A stretch of 64,000 bases of DNA, taken from contig NW_018344001.1 of the NCBI RefSeq assembly GCF_002099425.1, positions 8,451,001 to 8,515,000 on the forward strand, read 5' to 3'. The notes beneath the pieces are model-generated. The model was not told the DNA's origin. It saw only the letters and a list, made by a program, of their open reading frames with translations, and ran no database searches. Made by a program: the position numbers and the translations under genes. Positions 31,517-42,293 of the stretch are shown one piece after another. Within the stretch, counting starts at the first letter, position 1. Each line of letters begins with the position of its first letter. Origin of the DNA: Phascolarctos cinereus. Its lineage: Eukaryota > Chordata > Mammalia > Diprotodontia > Phascolarctidae.

Positions 31517-32899
31517 AAAACTGGAAAAGAGTATGGCAGAAACTAGGCATAGACCCAAATTTCACACCATATACCAAAATAAAGTCAAAATGGGTTCATG
31601 AATTAAATATAAGGACTGATATTATAAGCAAACTGGGAGAGCAAGGAATAGTTTACCTATCAGATCTATGGAGAACAGAAGAATTGATGACCAAACAGGA
31701 GATAGAGAACATTATGAAGAGCAAAATGGATAATTTTTATTACATTAAATTGAAAAGTTTTTGCACAAACAAAGCCAATGCAGCTAAGATTAGAAGGAAG
31801 GTAGAAAATTGGGAAAGAATTTTTATAAATAGTCTCTCTGATGAGGTCCTCATTTCTAAAATATAGAGAGAATTAAGTCAAATTTATAAGAATACAAGCC
31901 ATTCCCCAATTAATAAATGGTCAAAGCATATGATCAGACAGTTCTCAGATGAAGAAATTAAAACTGTCTATAGTCATATGAAAAAATGCTCTAAATCATT
32001 ATTGATTAGAAAAATGCAAATCAAAACAACTCTGAGGTCCCATATCACACCTATCAGATTGGCCAACATGACGAAACAGGAAAATAATAAATGTTGGAGA
32101 GGATGTGGGAAAATTGGAACACTAATGCATTGTTGCTGGAGTTGTGAAATGATCCAACCATTTTGGAGAACAATTTGGAACTGTGCCCAAAGGGCTATAA
32201 AAATGTGCATACCCTTTGACCCAGAAATAGTACTTCTAGGGCTATATCCCAAAGAGATCATATAAATTGGAAAAGGACCTACATGTACAAAAATATTCAT
32301 AGCAGCTCTTTTTGTGGTGGCAAAGAATTGGAAATTAAGAGGATGCCCATCAATTGGGGAATGACTGAGCAAGTTGTGGTATATGAATGTAATGGAATAC
32401 TATTGTGCTATAAGAAATGATGGACAGGCTGACTTCAGAAAAACCTGGAAAGACTTGTATGGTCTGATGCTGAGTAAAGTGAGCAGAACCAAGAAAACGT
32501 TGTATAAATAACAGCCATGTTGTGCGATGACTAATATTGATAAACTTAACCCTTCCCAGCAATACAAGGTTCTAAGACATCTCCAGAGGCCTCATGACAG
32601 AAAATGCTATCCACATCCAAAGAAAGAACTATGGAAGTTGAATTGCAATTTTTTTTTCTCTTCTGTTGAGTTTTGTTCCTCTTTCTGATGGTTCCTCCTA
32701 TTGGTTTTAACTTTTACTTCCAACATTACTAATGTGAAAATATGTTTAATAGAAATATAAATGTATAGCCTATATCAGATTGTGCACCATTTTGGGGAGG
32801 GTGGTGGGGAGGAAGGGGGAGAAAAATTTTAAGCTTAAAAGCACATGGAAGTGATTACTGATAAATCAAAATAAATGAATAAAATAAATTTAAAAAAAG
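31517..32899 (+). mobile_element. 5'-truncated L1 (ORF2 C-terminus and 3' UTR) with 16-bp TSD
   Basis: Perfect 16-bp duplications AAATCTCTTCCCTGGG lie at 31,501-31,516 and 32,900-32,915. The 1,383-bp insertion encodes the ORF2 C-terminal part: ENIMKSKMDNFYYIKLKSF (31,700-31,760), MIRQFSDEEIKTVYSHMKKC (31,930-31,990), and the zinc-knuckle-like CWRGCGKIGTLMHCCWSC (about 32,094-32,150). It ends with a stop at 32,263, a 3' UTR and AATAAATTTAAAAAAAG. One stop (31,864) splits the reading frame. It landed in the old L1 of opposite orientation. The perfect duplication suggests fairly recent insertion. Confidence 0.93.
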
Positions 32900-33928
32900 A
32901 AATCTCTTCCCTGGGTCCAGTCTCTCTCACTCTTCTGCATGTCAGCTGTCATAAAGAATTTTGATTCTCTTTCTCCTGAGGTACCATAAAGCACCAATCC
33001 CTACTGATTATACCCATTGTAACATCCCTATTTCCTATCATAGAATATCTCTCTTTTCCCATGGGAGCATTCATCAGTGATATCCCCTCCTGCCATTAAA
33101 TATAGTCTCCACTTTCCCCCTAATCCTAACCCTAACCCTTTTTAAATCCCTGTCTTTGCTTTCTCATCCATTCTTTTGTAGGCTCCCTTCTTCCTGAGTG
33201 GCTACAGGAGATATACACCATTTGCTATTAGCCTTAGGGTATATTATATATTCCCCTCTTTCTTCTTCCTCCCCTTTCCCCATTTATTCACCCTCCATTC
33301 TGCAATTTATCCTATAAAAACAATGATTCACCTGTAAGAAAACGTGTTGTGAGGTTTAGTTCATGATATTTCAGGCCTGTTTCTCCACCATGGCTTCTTG
33401 AATTTCTGTTGTATGGGATGTTTGAGAAGAAAATAATTTCTTCAAGTTTGCTTTTCTTTTTTAAGAATGTTTCAAACACCACTTTTTACTAAACATCCAC
33501 CTTTTGTCACTAATAGTTAGCTTCAGACTTGCAGGGTAGGCCACCTTGAATTGTATCTTGAGCTCTTTTGCTTTTTGGAACACATAATTTCCTCAGGTTT
33601 CTGATGGGAGAACAATAGTCTTATGTTTTTTTAATTCCCTTTCCTTTATATTTGAAAGCCTTTTTCCTGGTTGTTTATAGAATTTGTGTTTCATCAGTGG
33701 AATTATTTAATTTAATCACTATGTATCTTAGAATTTGAAAGTTTCCTGGAGGTGATCTGTAGCTTCTTTCAACTGACATTTTAATGTCTGTATTCAGATG
33801 TTCTGGGCAGTTTTCTTGTATATTTCTTGCATTTTTTTTTTCAGATTTTTGAACTTGTCATTTTCTTCTAGGAGACTTATGATCCTTAAATTGTCTCTAT
33901 ACATTCTGTCTTCAAGATCAATATACTT

Positions 33929-34076
33929 AGGAGGCACCTAGGTGACATAGTGAATAGAGCACCAGCCCTGGAATCAGGAGGACCCAAATTCAAATCCAGC
34001 CTCAGACACATAACACTCACTAACTGTGTGACCCTGGACAAGTCACTTAACCCCATTGCCTAGCAAACAAACAAAA
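33929..34076 (+). mobile_element. tRNA-head SINE with TSD
   Basis: AGGAGGCACCTAGGTGACATAG, GAGCACCAGCCCTGGAATCAGG, TTCAAATCCAGCCTCAGAC, TAACTGTGTGACCCTGGAC, then an A-rich tail with AAACAAACAAAAAAG. Flanks AAGATCAATATACTT (33,914-33,928) and AAGATTAATATGCTT (34,077-34,091) match at 13 of 15. It splits L1 ORF1. Confidence 0.9.
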
Positions 34077-34798
34077 AAGATTAATATGCTTTGCTTGTAT
34101 GGAGATAATACTTTCTTTTAATATTTTTGCATATCTTTTCCCCATGCATTTGTATTTCAAAACAATTATTCTATCTTTTGTTTGTTTGGTGAGATTTTCT
34201 ACTATGGATTCATGTTTTTCAAATCTAATTATTTCTACTGTGTAGGTCATAAATTTTGTCTTCACAATCTTTATTTCTCCTTTAAACCATTCAAGAGTAT
34301 CCTGATATAGTTCCATACTCTTGTAGGAACCCAAAGGGTCTTCTACCTCATGAGTGGTTGACTAATTTTCTTTTGTCTTGCAATATTATTTCATAGGTTT
34401 TTAGGTTCTTTTACTTGATCCAGGAGATATATTAGCTTTCTGTTAGTATCTTCCCTGTACACTTATCTGTTTATGTTTACAGACTTTTTGTTCTCTTCCT
34501 CCTGAGATCTTTAGTAATTTCTGCATTTTTTTTCTTTATTTTCCCTTATTGCTCACTTTCTGACCCTCTCCCTTTTTATGGTGGTAGTGCCTACACACAT
34601 GCAAGTTGCTCCAGTTCCCTCTGTTCCTCAGTTCTCTGGTTGAGCTCTTTTGTTGCATAGAGTGTTGCCCTACTGTGCTGCTCTTACTGCCTGAGCAAAC
34701 TTCTGCCTGATCCCTCAGATCTGGGAAGGAGTAGTGGTATAGAGCTGAATTCTTTTATATGTCCTTGGCTTTCATAAAATGACTTTTCATAATATTTT

Positions 34799-34918
34799 AG
34801 GGCAGCTAGATGGCACAGTGGTTAAAATGCTGGTCTTAGAGTCAGGAAGACCTGAGTTCAAATCTTTCTTTCTGAATCCAGGACCAGTGCTCTATCCACT
34901 ATGCCACCTAGCTGCCTA
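34799..34918. repeat. Head-to-head inverted pair of SINE tRNA heads
   Basis: The left arm GGGCAGCTAGATGGCACAG...GAGTTCAAATC (34,799-34,864) is followed at once by the reverse complement of another head (34,865-34,917), ending CACTATGCCACCTAGCTGCC. Arms of about 50 bp pair with roughly one mismatch in five and can fold into a hairpin. Both CORE and tail regions are absent. Confidence 0.85.
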
Positions 34919-36205
34919 TGCATTCACTAGGAAGAAATGCTATGCAAGTATATTAGGTGCTAGAGATCAATAGCCTTCTCCACTGTTATTTCATGGAATT
35001 GTTACTTCTTTTAAGTTCTTGGTGTCCTAGACTATGGAGATGTCTGAAATTGATTCATCTCTGGAGGTAAGTCCTATTTTAGAGAGGTTTGAAGAAGTTC
35101 ATAGAAAATGTTCAATTGTTCATCTTGTTGGTTACTGACATTGACATTGAACTGTGCTTTGTAAATTACGTGTGTATTCTCCCTCTCCCTCACTGGGGAG
35201 CTCATAGTTTGTCTTCCAATAAAACAAGGGTGAGCTTGTTATGAGCCTGCTTCTGGGCTTGTATAATGGAAAGACCCTTAGCAACTACTCCAGAACAAAT
35301 ATATGGTTGCTTGCTTGCCTTCCAGGATGACACAGGGGATTGTGCTGTATAGTGACAAAAAGTCTTTTGTTTGTCTTCTGAGCCATGAAAGTCAATGGTC
35401 ATATTAAAAAATGTGATCTCCATCCCTCAGATCTCTTCTTGCCAGCCTTAAATTGCAGGGATGACCCTTTGAGCTTCCTCCCACCTGGCTCCAAGTCATG
35501 AGTTTATGACCACCTAGACAAATCTCTGCCTTGGACAGGTATACTTCCCATTTGTGTCTTCTTTCCTTTGGGACAGAGCCTTTTGGGATCTGAAATGGCA
35601 GTTGATGCTTAACCTGGAAGAAGCACCTTGTTTCTTGAAGCTGAAGCCAGGCAGAGCAGCAGATGAAGATCAGGCCCTTGAAGAAGGGAAAAACTTCAAC
35701 TGCCATGATACTGTCTTGTACAAGTGTTTAATAAATGATTGTCAAATTGGGGTAAATTGTGGGGAAATAATCACAACACCCCATAATTAAGAGGGACCTC
35801 ATATAGTTTTAGAGCTGGAAGAAAAAAAGACAAACATTTCTAGGACCACATAGCCTAAAGAGGGGAAATGACCTTTTGTCCTCCCCCATGCCATATGGTG
35901 TCAATTTCTGTGAGTGGTGTCCTTCACCCTTAGATACAAATGCAGGAAAAGCCCAGATAGTTTAAAGATTCAGACAATTTTGGTTACACAGATAATGGAA
36001 AAAAGACTATTCCCAAACACATGATAGGCAAAACAGAATGTCCACTCATAGGTCAGTTCTCCTGTTTTCCAGAATCAGGTCTCCTGGCATCTCCAACCAT
36101 TTCAAGTAGCCTAAACTTCTAACAAAGCACTATTACATTGTAGAGTGAAGTTGTTGGACTAAATAACCTCTTTTAAGGGTCCTTCCTTCCAGCTCTAAAA
36201 CTATA
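34919..36205. other. No gene recognised
   Basis: A 100-codon minus frame (35,404-35,706) and a 78-codon plus frame (35,554-35,790) overlap with no domain. 36,125-36,205 (TTGTTGGACTAAATAACC, CCTTCCTTCCAGCTC) may be the tail of a CR1/L3-tailed SINE. Confidence 0.4.
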
Positions 36206-36207
36206 CT

Positions 36208-36345
36208 CCTATAATCTGTGTGTCCGTGGGCAAGACTTTTAAGTTCTTCAGTCCTCATTTTCCTCATCTATAAAATGAATTTGTTCGGCTCAATCTCTGA
36301 AGCCCCTTCTGGTTCGAAATCTACAATCCTATGATTTGGATTTTC
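36208..36345 (+). mobile_element. CORE-SINE with CR1/L3-like tail
   Basis: GTCCGTGGGCAAGACTTTTAAG, CATTTTCCTCATCTATAAAATG, GAAGCCCCTTCTGGTTCG, ATCTACAATCCTATGA. Confidence 0.72.
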
Positions 36346-36514
36346 CTAGCTATGAGGGCTGTTCTGGCAGTTAGGGGCTCCTCCTCAGTGATAGTCTTTG
36401 AGGAAAGTCTGGGTGGTCACTGGACATGTGTTGTGTGGGGAATCTTTGTCCAGGTGTGGGTTAGATGAGGTCCTTCTTAACTCTGGGGTGTTGTGATTCT
36501 TTCCTCACAGTTTA

Positions 36515-36635
36515 CTCCAATTTGATAAAAATTTATTAAACACTTGTACCAGACACTATCCTGGATGCAAGAGGGTACAATGACAAAAATGAAACAGCCC
36601 TTGTCCTCAAGGAGCTTACATTCTACACATTCAGC
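36515..36635 (-). mobile_element. L2 3' end, antisense
   Basis: AAAATTTATTAAACACTTGTACC, CCTGGATGCAAGAGGG, CCCTTGTCCTCAAGGAGC, TTACATTCTACAC. Confidence 0.78.
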
Positions 36636-37184
36636 CTTAGGATCCAGTCAGGATCTCTACTAACGCAGTGACAACCTTCCTTAAAATCATGGGAGGGTCA
36701 GACCATGAAGAAGCCCATTCTGACAAAGGGAACAGGCAAGGGTTAACTCAGATGCCTTGAGTAAGTCATCATTACCTCTCTGACATTGAACTTGTACAGC
36801 TGAATGGGGTGATGGTCCAGGGAGACCATCAGGATGAACCTCATGGCCTCTACTAGAGAAGGGACATTTGGATTCTGGGTCATTTAGGGCTGCTCCCTAA
36901 CTCAAAAGACAGGAATTGGTGTATGAACTCCCAAGGTAATTGAGTTTGACAGATGTCTTTTATGGTAATAAGTCCCTGCTCAATAATTCACCCCCTCTTG
37001 CAAGAGATGATAATCATGATAAACTAATGTATTAATGAGGCTTTGACAAGTATTTCTTTGGAAATTCTGCATCCAAAGAAGGAAATACAACTCAGAAATA
37101 CAGAAGTTGCCCCTTTGGAGACTGAGCAACTAGAATGCCCCACTCCCCTCTCCCTTACACTTTTCCAGGCCCAGTAGTCCAGAG
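36636..37184. other. No gene recognised
   Basis: No repeat hallmark or exon-like signal. Confidence 0.45.
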
Positions 37185-37335
37185 ATTCATCATCTTTTTG
37201 GGGTCATGGGCCTTTTTGGCAACCTGAAGAAGGCTATGGGTCTATTCTCAGAATAAGGTATTTTAATGCATAAAATGCGTATGATTACAAAGTAAACCAA
37301 AGGTTAATGAAAATAAAGATGTATTTTTCCATTCC
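37185..37335. mobile_element. Ancient dispersed repeat, family unassigned
   Basis: TTTTTGGGGTCATGGGCC, AGGCTATGGGTCTATTCTC, TAATGCATAAAATGCG, GATTACAAAGTAAACC. This wording is common in mammalian genomes; I cannot name the family. A related scrap is at 57,655-57,720. Confidence 0.55.
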
Positions 37336-37540
37336 AAGTTTATGAACTCCATGAAATCTATTTGGGGACCTTCAATTAAGAACCTTAGCCTGAGTCATAA
37401 AGGGTCTTTGCCTCTTCAGAATTCCATTAGTATTGAAGGAATGGAAAGAATCTTTCACAAAGCCAAGCATATGGATAATGTCACCATTTACGGGGAATCC
37501 CTCTTCCACTTGGATTTTACACAGTAAGTCCTTCATGGAA

Positions 37541-37815
37541 CCGTTGTTGTTGTTGTTGTTGCTGAGTAATTTTTCAGCCATGTCTGATGCTTTGTGACTC
37601 CATTTGGAGTTTTCTTGGCAGAGATACTGGAGTGGTTTGCCATTTCCTTCTCCAGCTCATTTTACAAATAAGGAAACTGAGATAAACAAGGTTAAGTGAT
37701 TTGCCCAGAGTCACACAGTTAATAAATGTCTGAGGCCAGATTTGAGCTCAGGGAGATGAGTCTTTGTGACTTCAGGTCCAGCACTCTATCCACTGTGCTA
37801 CCTAACTGCCCTTCA
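37541..37815 (-). mobile_element. MAR1-type SINE, antisense, full length
   Basis: Starts with (TTG)7 from the reversed CAACAA tail. Then CAGCCATGTCTGATGC, GACTCCATTTGGAGTTTTC, GAGTGGTTTGCCATTTCC (RTE-derived), CTCATTTTACAAATAAGG and GTCACACAGTTAATAAATG (CORE). It ends in the reversed tRNA head CACTCTATCCACTGTGC, TACCTAACTGCCC. Confidence 0.9.
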
Positions 37816-37839
37816 TGAAACCTTTAATTTCTTCCAATT

Positions 37840-37965
37840 AGCTTCTAGTAGAATATAAGATCCTTTTGGGTAAGGGCAATTTCATTTTTGCCTTTGTATT
37901 CATAGTACCCACCACACTGCCTGACACCTTATAGGTGGTTAATTAATGACTGTATACCTCATTTT
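37840..37965 (+). mobile_element. L2 3' terminus
   Basis: ATATAAGATCCTTTTGGGTAAGG, TTCATAGTACCCACCACAC, GCCTGACACCTTATAGG, TGGTTAATTAATGAC. Confidence 0.75.
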
Positions 37966-38585
37966 AATGATCAGAAACTTGTGCAATGATCACTGTGGTT
38001 GAACTTATCAAGAAATCTTTTTATGATATTAACATTTCCATGATAGAGTCCTTGTTGGAAAGCCTTTAAATGTGTGTTTGCATCTATAAAATCAAGTGCT
38101 TTGGGGAGAGAGGGTTAGTAATCAACAAACAAAAAAATCACAATGTACTCTTGATACCCTTCAATCAATTGTGTATGACTATAAAGATATTTTCAACTAT
38201 AGAGAATCACTTGCAAAAACACATCCATTTTGTTCTCATAGTGTGAACCATTCTAATAGAGATTTTACACAGATGAGAAAGAAGCCATATATGTTTGTAG
38301 TTAGTGATGTCTTCTCCATTGGGATTGGAGGCTAGTATCCTCGCTCCTGATTTTTTCCCATTCTCCAGAGAGCTGCCTTTCCCTAAGCTAGTTGGTAAAA
38401 TTATCCCTCCATTTTTGCCCAACTGTGCTGTTCTTGGTTCAGTCCATTTGCTTTTCTTGACCTTGTCTTCTTAAGAACCATTTCAATTTGTTTAGCACAT
38501 TGGAGACTGTGGAGTTGGGGCCAACTATGGTAGATCCTTTCTCTTTCTCATGATGACATAGCTCTTTATAGAAATATTGACCTTG
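37966..38585. other. No gene recognised
   Basis: Frames at 38,096-38,335 and 38,207-38,422 lack domains. No repeat identified. Confidence 0.4.
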
Positions 38586-38589
38586 TCTT

Positions 38590-39010
38590 TTTCATTTTCT
38601 GTGTATTGATTATCCTTTCGCTAGTATATAACTCCTTGTAGGAGTTATATACCTGGTGCCTAGCAGAATACTTTGCACATAACAGATGTTAAATTAAATT
38701 GAATCCATGAGTCCTCTAGTAAAGGCGTGTCTCAACTCCTCCGTATTTTTCAACATATTTTTCATCCTCCTCTAAAGTGCCCTTCACATGGAAGTCATCA
38801 TTTCTCTAAGTATATGTTGATCTCAGAATAGTTTTGCGTTTAATTCATATATATTTTGCATGTACTTATTGAAGTATATATTGTCTCCTCTGATAGAATG
38901 GAAGGTCTTTGAGGGCAGGTACTATCTAATTTTAGTCTGTGCATCTCTAGCAATAACAGAGAGCCTAGTATATAGAAGATGCTTGATAAATGTTTGTTGA
39001 AAGATGGTTG
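38590..39010 (+). mobile_element. Two L2 3' termini
   Basis: 38,600-38,705: GTATATAACTCCTTGTAGG and ACCTGGTGCCTAGCAG...CAGATGTTAAATTAA. The words ATATAACTCCTTGTA and GGAGTTATATACC form a small inverted repeat. 38,890-39,005: GAATGGAAGGTCTTTGAGGGC, AGAAGATGCTTGATAAATG. Confidence 0.72.
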
Positions 39011-39019
39011 AATAAATGA

Positions 39020-40165
39020 ATATATTAATCAAGTAGCATTTATCAAGCATCTACTATGTTTCAGGCACCATACTAAGAACTGAGGATATAAAGAAAGGCA
39101 AAAGACAGTTACTGCTGTCTAAGCGGATACGGTCTAATGGGGAGAACAACATGCCCCAATTACGTACCAACAAGGTACATACAGGATAAGTTGGGAGTAT
39201 TCACAGAGGGAAGGCACTAAGATTGAGGAGGACTGGGAAAGGCTTCTTGCAGGAAGTGGGACTTCAGATGAGACTTAAAGGAAGCCAGGAGACAGAGATG
39301 AGGAGGGAAAGAATTCCAGGCATCATGGGGTGGCAAGTGAAAATATTGAGTCGGGAGACAGAGCCTCTTGTTTGAGGAAAAACAAGGAGGTTGGGGTCAC
39401 TGGATCACAGGGTATGGGGGGAGCAAGATGTAAGAAGTCTGGAAAGGCAAGAAGGAACCCCATTACGGAGGCTTGAAAAGCCAAACAGGATTTTGTATTT
39501 GATCTTAAAAATAAGAGAAAGCCACCGGGGCTTTTTGGGGGTGGGTGGGGGAGATTGTTGTATGGCTAGACCTGCACTTTAGGAAGGTGAATTTGACAGG
39601 AGGGATTGGAGTAGATAGAGACTTGAGGCTGGGAGGCCAACCAGGAGCTTATTGTATTAGTCTAAGCTCGAAGTAATGAGGTCCTGAACCAGGTGATGAC
39701 AGGGTCAGAGGACAGAAGGAGACATATATGAAATATGTTATGAAGGTAGACACAACAGGTGTCGGCAACAGACTGGATATAGGAGGTTAGAGTGTGAGAA
39801 GTTGAGAATGATGCCCAAGTTGTAAGCCTGGGTGACTGGTAGGATGGTAAGGAGCCTCAACAGTAACAGGGAAGTTAGGAAGACAGGAGGATTTCCAATG
39901 AATAATTCACCTTTGGGGATGGGGAGGGGAAGAGAATAAGATCAGTTTGGGATGTGTTGAGTTTCATATGGCTACAGGACATCCAGTCCGACATGTCTAA
40001 CAGGCTGTTGGAGATGCAAGATTAGAGGTTAGGGTTGGACAACTATATCTGAAAGTCATCTGCATAGAGGTGATAAGTAGGAGCTGATGAGATCACCAAG
40101 TGAAAGAGTATAGACAGAAGAAAAGAAAGCCCAGGACAGAGCCTTGGGGGACACCCAGGGTGGAG
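39020..40165 (-). mobile_element. Long L2 LINE, antisense (RT tail to 3' end)
   Basis: About 1.15 kb read as L2 on the minus strand. The antisense 3' end (ATTTATCAAGCATCTACTATG, CTGTCTAAGCGGATACGG) comes first. Then GGAAAGAATTCCAGGCATC, GGAGCTTATTGTATTAGTC, AGAATGATGCCCAAGTTGTAAG, GTTGAGTTTCATATGGC, ACATGTCTAACAGGC, GAAAGTCATCTGCATAGAGG and CCTTGGGGGACACCC. On the sense strand the ATCTGCATAGAGG region corresponds to the YADD-type box zone and CTTGGGGGACACCC to the 'GVPQGS' zone of the RT. Frames are destroyed. The best-preserved L2 in the window. Confidence 0.82.
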
Positions 40166-40280
40166 CACAGACTTTTTTCGTTTTTTGTCTTTGTAGCCCC
40201 AGTGCCTAGGACAGCATGTGGTACATAGTAAGCAATTAACGAATATTTTTTGATTGATTTACTGACTGATTTGAATCCTC
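40166..40280 (+). mobile_element. L2 3' terminus
   Basis: TCTTTGTAGCCCCAGTGCC, GTGGTACATAGTAAGCAATTAACG. It directly abuts the antisense L2. Confidence 0.75.
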
Positions 40281-40384
40281 CCTACAACAATTCCTAGTTC
40301 TGTGTCTATCGGCAACTCACTTGACAACTCTGAGTCTCAGTTCCCTATTCTGTAAAGTCAGCATGAAATTCCTTTAGTGTTCCA

Positions 40385-40800
40385 TATCTGGAATGCTTTT
40401 CTTCCTAATCTCTGCCTTTCATAATACCTAATTTCTTGCAAAGCACATGGAGCCTTTCTTTATCTCCCTACACCCCATTTCTGGAATGCCTTCCCTCCTC
40501 ATCTCTGTCTTCCAGCTTCCCTGGTTTCCTTTAAGTTTCAGCTAAAGTTGAATCTTCTGCAAGAAGCCTTTCTGGTTCTTCTGAATCTAAGTGCCTTCCC
40601 TCTAAGACCACCCCCAATCTAACCTGTAGAGATCTTTTTTTTTTTAACATAGCTATTTACATGGTGTCTTCCCGTTAGACTGTGAGTTTCCTGAGGGCAG
40701 GGACCATCTCTTGCCATTCTTTGTGTTCCCAGTGCTTAGTATAGTACCACACACATAGTAGGTGCTTAATAAATGCCAGTTGACTGACTGATTGACTTAT
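40385..40800 (+). mobile_element. L2 3' part with terminus
   Basis: ATCTGGAATGCTTTTCTTCC, TTTAAGTTTCAGCTAAAG, AAGAAGCCTTTCTGGTTC, then ACTGTGAGTTTCCTGAGGGC, CCCAGTGCTTAGTATAGTACC, AGTAGGTGCTTAATAAATG. Confidence 0.82.
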
Positions 40801-40824
40801 GCCAAAATTACTTTAAATTTATTT

Positions 40825-41005
40825 GTATCTAATACATATACATACACACATATATGTATGTATACACACATGCGCACATACATCCTCCAAAAAGAACATG
40901 AGCTCCTTGCAGGGAAGGACTGTTTCATTAGGGTTGCTTGTATTCCCAATGTGTAACAGTATTTGGCACATAATACTAGATGTACAAGTGTGGAGATGGG
41001 ACACA
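40825..41005 (+). mobile_element. CA/TA microsatellite and another L2 terminus
   Basis: 40,836-40,880 is an imperfect ATAC/ACAC run. 40,888-41,000 has GAACATGAGCTCCTTGCAGG, GTATTCCCAATGTG, GTATTTGGCACATAATACTAG. Confidence 0.65.
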
Positions 41006-41077
41006 GACTGATAAAATGTCATGTGTGAGAAACAGAAAGAAGGCCAGAGTGTATTATGGGAAGTAATAATAAGGCTG

Positions 41078-41338
41078 GACTGATAGATTGGAGTGCCTAT
41101 CACTTGGGAAATGCCTAAACAAGTTTTGGTCCATAAATGGAATGGAATATTTATGTGCTGTAGGAAATGATGAATGTGATGAATTCAGAGAAGCATGGGA
41201 AGATTCTATGAACTGATGCAAAGTAAAGTAAGCAGAGCCACAACATCCACAATGACGCTAGCAATAACAATGAGAACTGTGGCAAAACAAATGACACAAA
41301 TTCTAACAAAACTGACATTCTAATAACCACGCTTGGCC
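41078..41338 (+). mobile_element. L1 ORF2 3'-end fragment
   Basis: ATTGGAGTGCCTATCACTTGG, GAAATGCCTAAACAAG, TAAATGGAATGGAATATT, GAAGCATGGGAAGATTCTATG, GAACTGATGCAAAGTAAAG, AGCAGAGCCACAACATCC follow the L1 end in sense orientation, with many changes. Confidence 0.75.
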
Positions 41339-41344
41339 CCAAGG

Positions 41345-41695
41345 AATTATAGGTTCATAGATTTACAGCTGGAAGGGATCTTTGAAGTCTTCTAGGACAT
41401 TTACAATTGAGGAAATTGAAGCCCAGGGAGAGTAAATGTCCATAGTTACATGTGTAATAGGCAGAACATCCAAGATTTGAATTCAGATCCTCTGGCTCTT
41501 TCCACTTGACTAGGGCATGAGACGATTGAAAACTTGCTAGATTTGGAGTCTGAGGGGCTAGGTCTGAATCCCAGCCCCTTTCTTACTATCTCTGTGAATT
41601 TAACCTCTTTGTAACACAGGTCCTCATCTCTAAATTAAGGGGAGGGTGTACTAGATGGGTTCCAAGGTCTTTTCAACTCTAAATCTACTCATCAG
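41345..41695. mobile_element. Ancient repeat followed by CR1/L3-tailed CORE-SINE
   Basis: 41,350-41,500: TTACAGCTGGAAGGGATC and GAGGAAATTGAAGCCCAGG. 41,510-41,690 (plus): AACTTGCTAGATTTGGAGTC, GTCTGAATCCCAGCCCC, GTACTAGATGGGTTCCAAGG, CAACTCTAAATCTAC. Confidence 0.6.
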
Positions 41696-41699
41696 TGAC

Positions 41700-42279
41700 C
41701 TTCCCCTGGTTTCTCCCAACACAAGGTATACACACACTTTTTTGCAGAGGTGGGAAACCATGGCTGTGGAGTGCTATACATAACACCAGACATTTCTATT
41801 TTGCTGAATTGTATTATTTTCCTGTTGTTGTTTTTTTTTTATAAGGGGTCACCTTCTAAGAGGAAAGAGATAAATTAGGAAGTGTACATGATGTGAAAAC
41901 AAAAGGAATTAATGAAAATTTATTTTTAAAAGACTATTGTTAACTTTGGAGAGAACAATTTCATTTATGTGAGGAGGTGAGAAGGCAGTTATCAAAAGAT
42001 CAAGAAATGAAAGATAAAAGAGGAAGTGAGAAAAGGGAGGCAAGGAATATAGACAGCTTTTTCTTTTTTTCAAACTCAGATCTTTCCTGACTTCCAAGTC
42101 TGATGCCCTTGCAGCTACATCCTATTTCCTCCCTGAAAAAAAAATGTTGATAGAAGCTCAGCATTCACAAATACTTGGTACAAATTAATATGTGATGGAA
42201 GCATGTTAGATTAAGCCTAGCAGATGGGTATTTCAACAGGAAAAAAATATTATTCACAAAGGAAAGAATTTAAATGAGC
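41700..42279. other. No gene recognised
   Basis: AT-rich, with poly-T and poly-A runs. No domain in any frame. Target site of HAL1-like copy 2 at its right edge. Confidence 0.45.
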
Positions 42280-42293
42280 AAAGAAAAGTCAGT

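Larger units (their letters stand above)
28336..34780 (-). mobile_element. Old L1, antisense, long but heavily interrupted
   Basis: Two blocks (28,336-31,500 and 32,916-34,780) belong to one minus-strand L1. The 3' end of ORF2 lies at 28,500-29,000 with the Cys-rich C-terminus (CGKRGTRVLCWQSCESAQPFW). The RT catalytic box FADD is at about 30,570. LINLPK- and INTRCIKYLGINLPK-like text sits near 30,330-30,400, and a degraded EKAFGKV block at about 30,860. The ORF1 part lies at 33,650-34,330. It holds a coiled-coil-like tract, NLRIISLLEENDKF and, after it, ENCPEHLNTDIK...ERSYRSPPGNFQ, parallel to ENCPDILEPEGK...ERIHRSPPERDP of the HAL1 copies. I did not find the ORF2 endonuclease domain. It hosts a plus-strand L1, a hAT-like MITE and a SINE, so it is older than all three. 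Confidence 0.82.

Noticed and set aside
33121-33142. Interstitial telomere-like CCTAACCCTAACCC
   Set aside because: Only two perfect units. Too short to call a telomeric relic.
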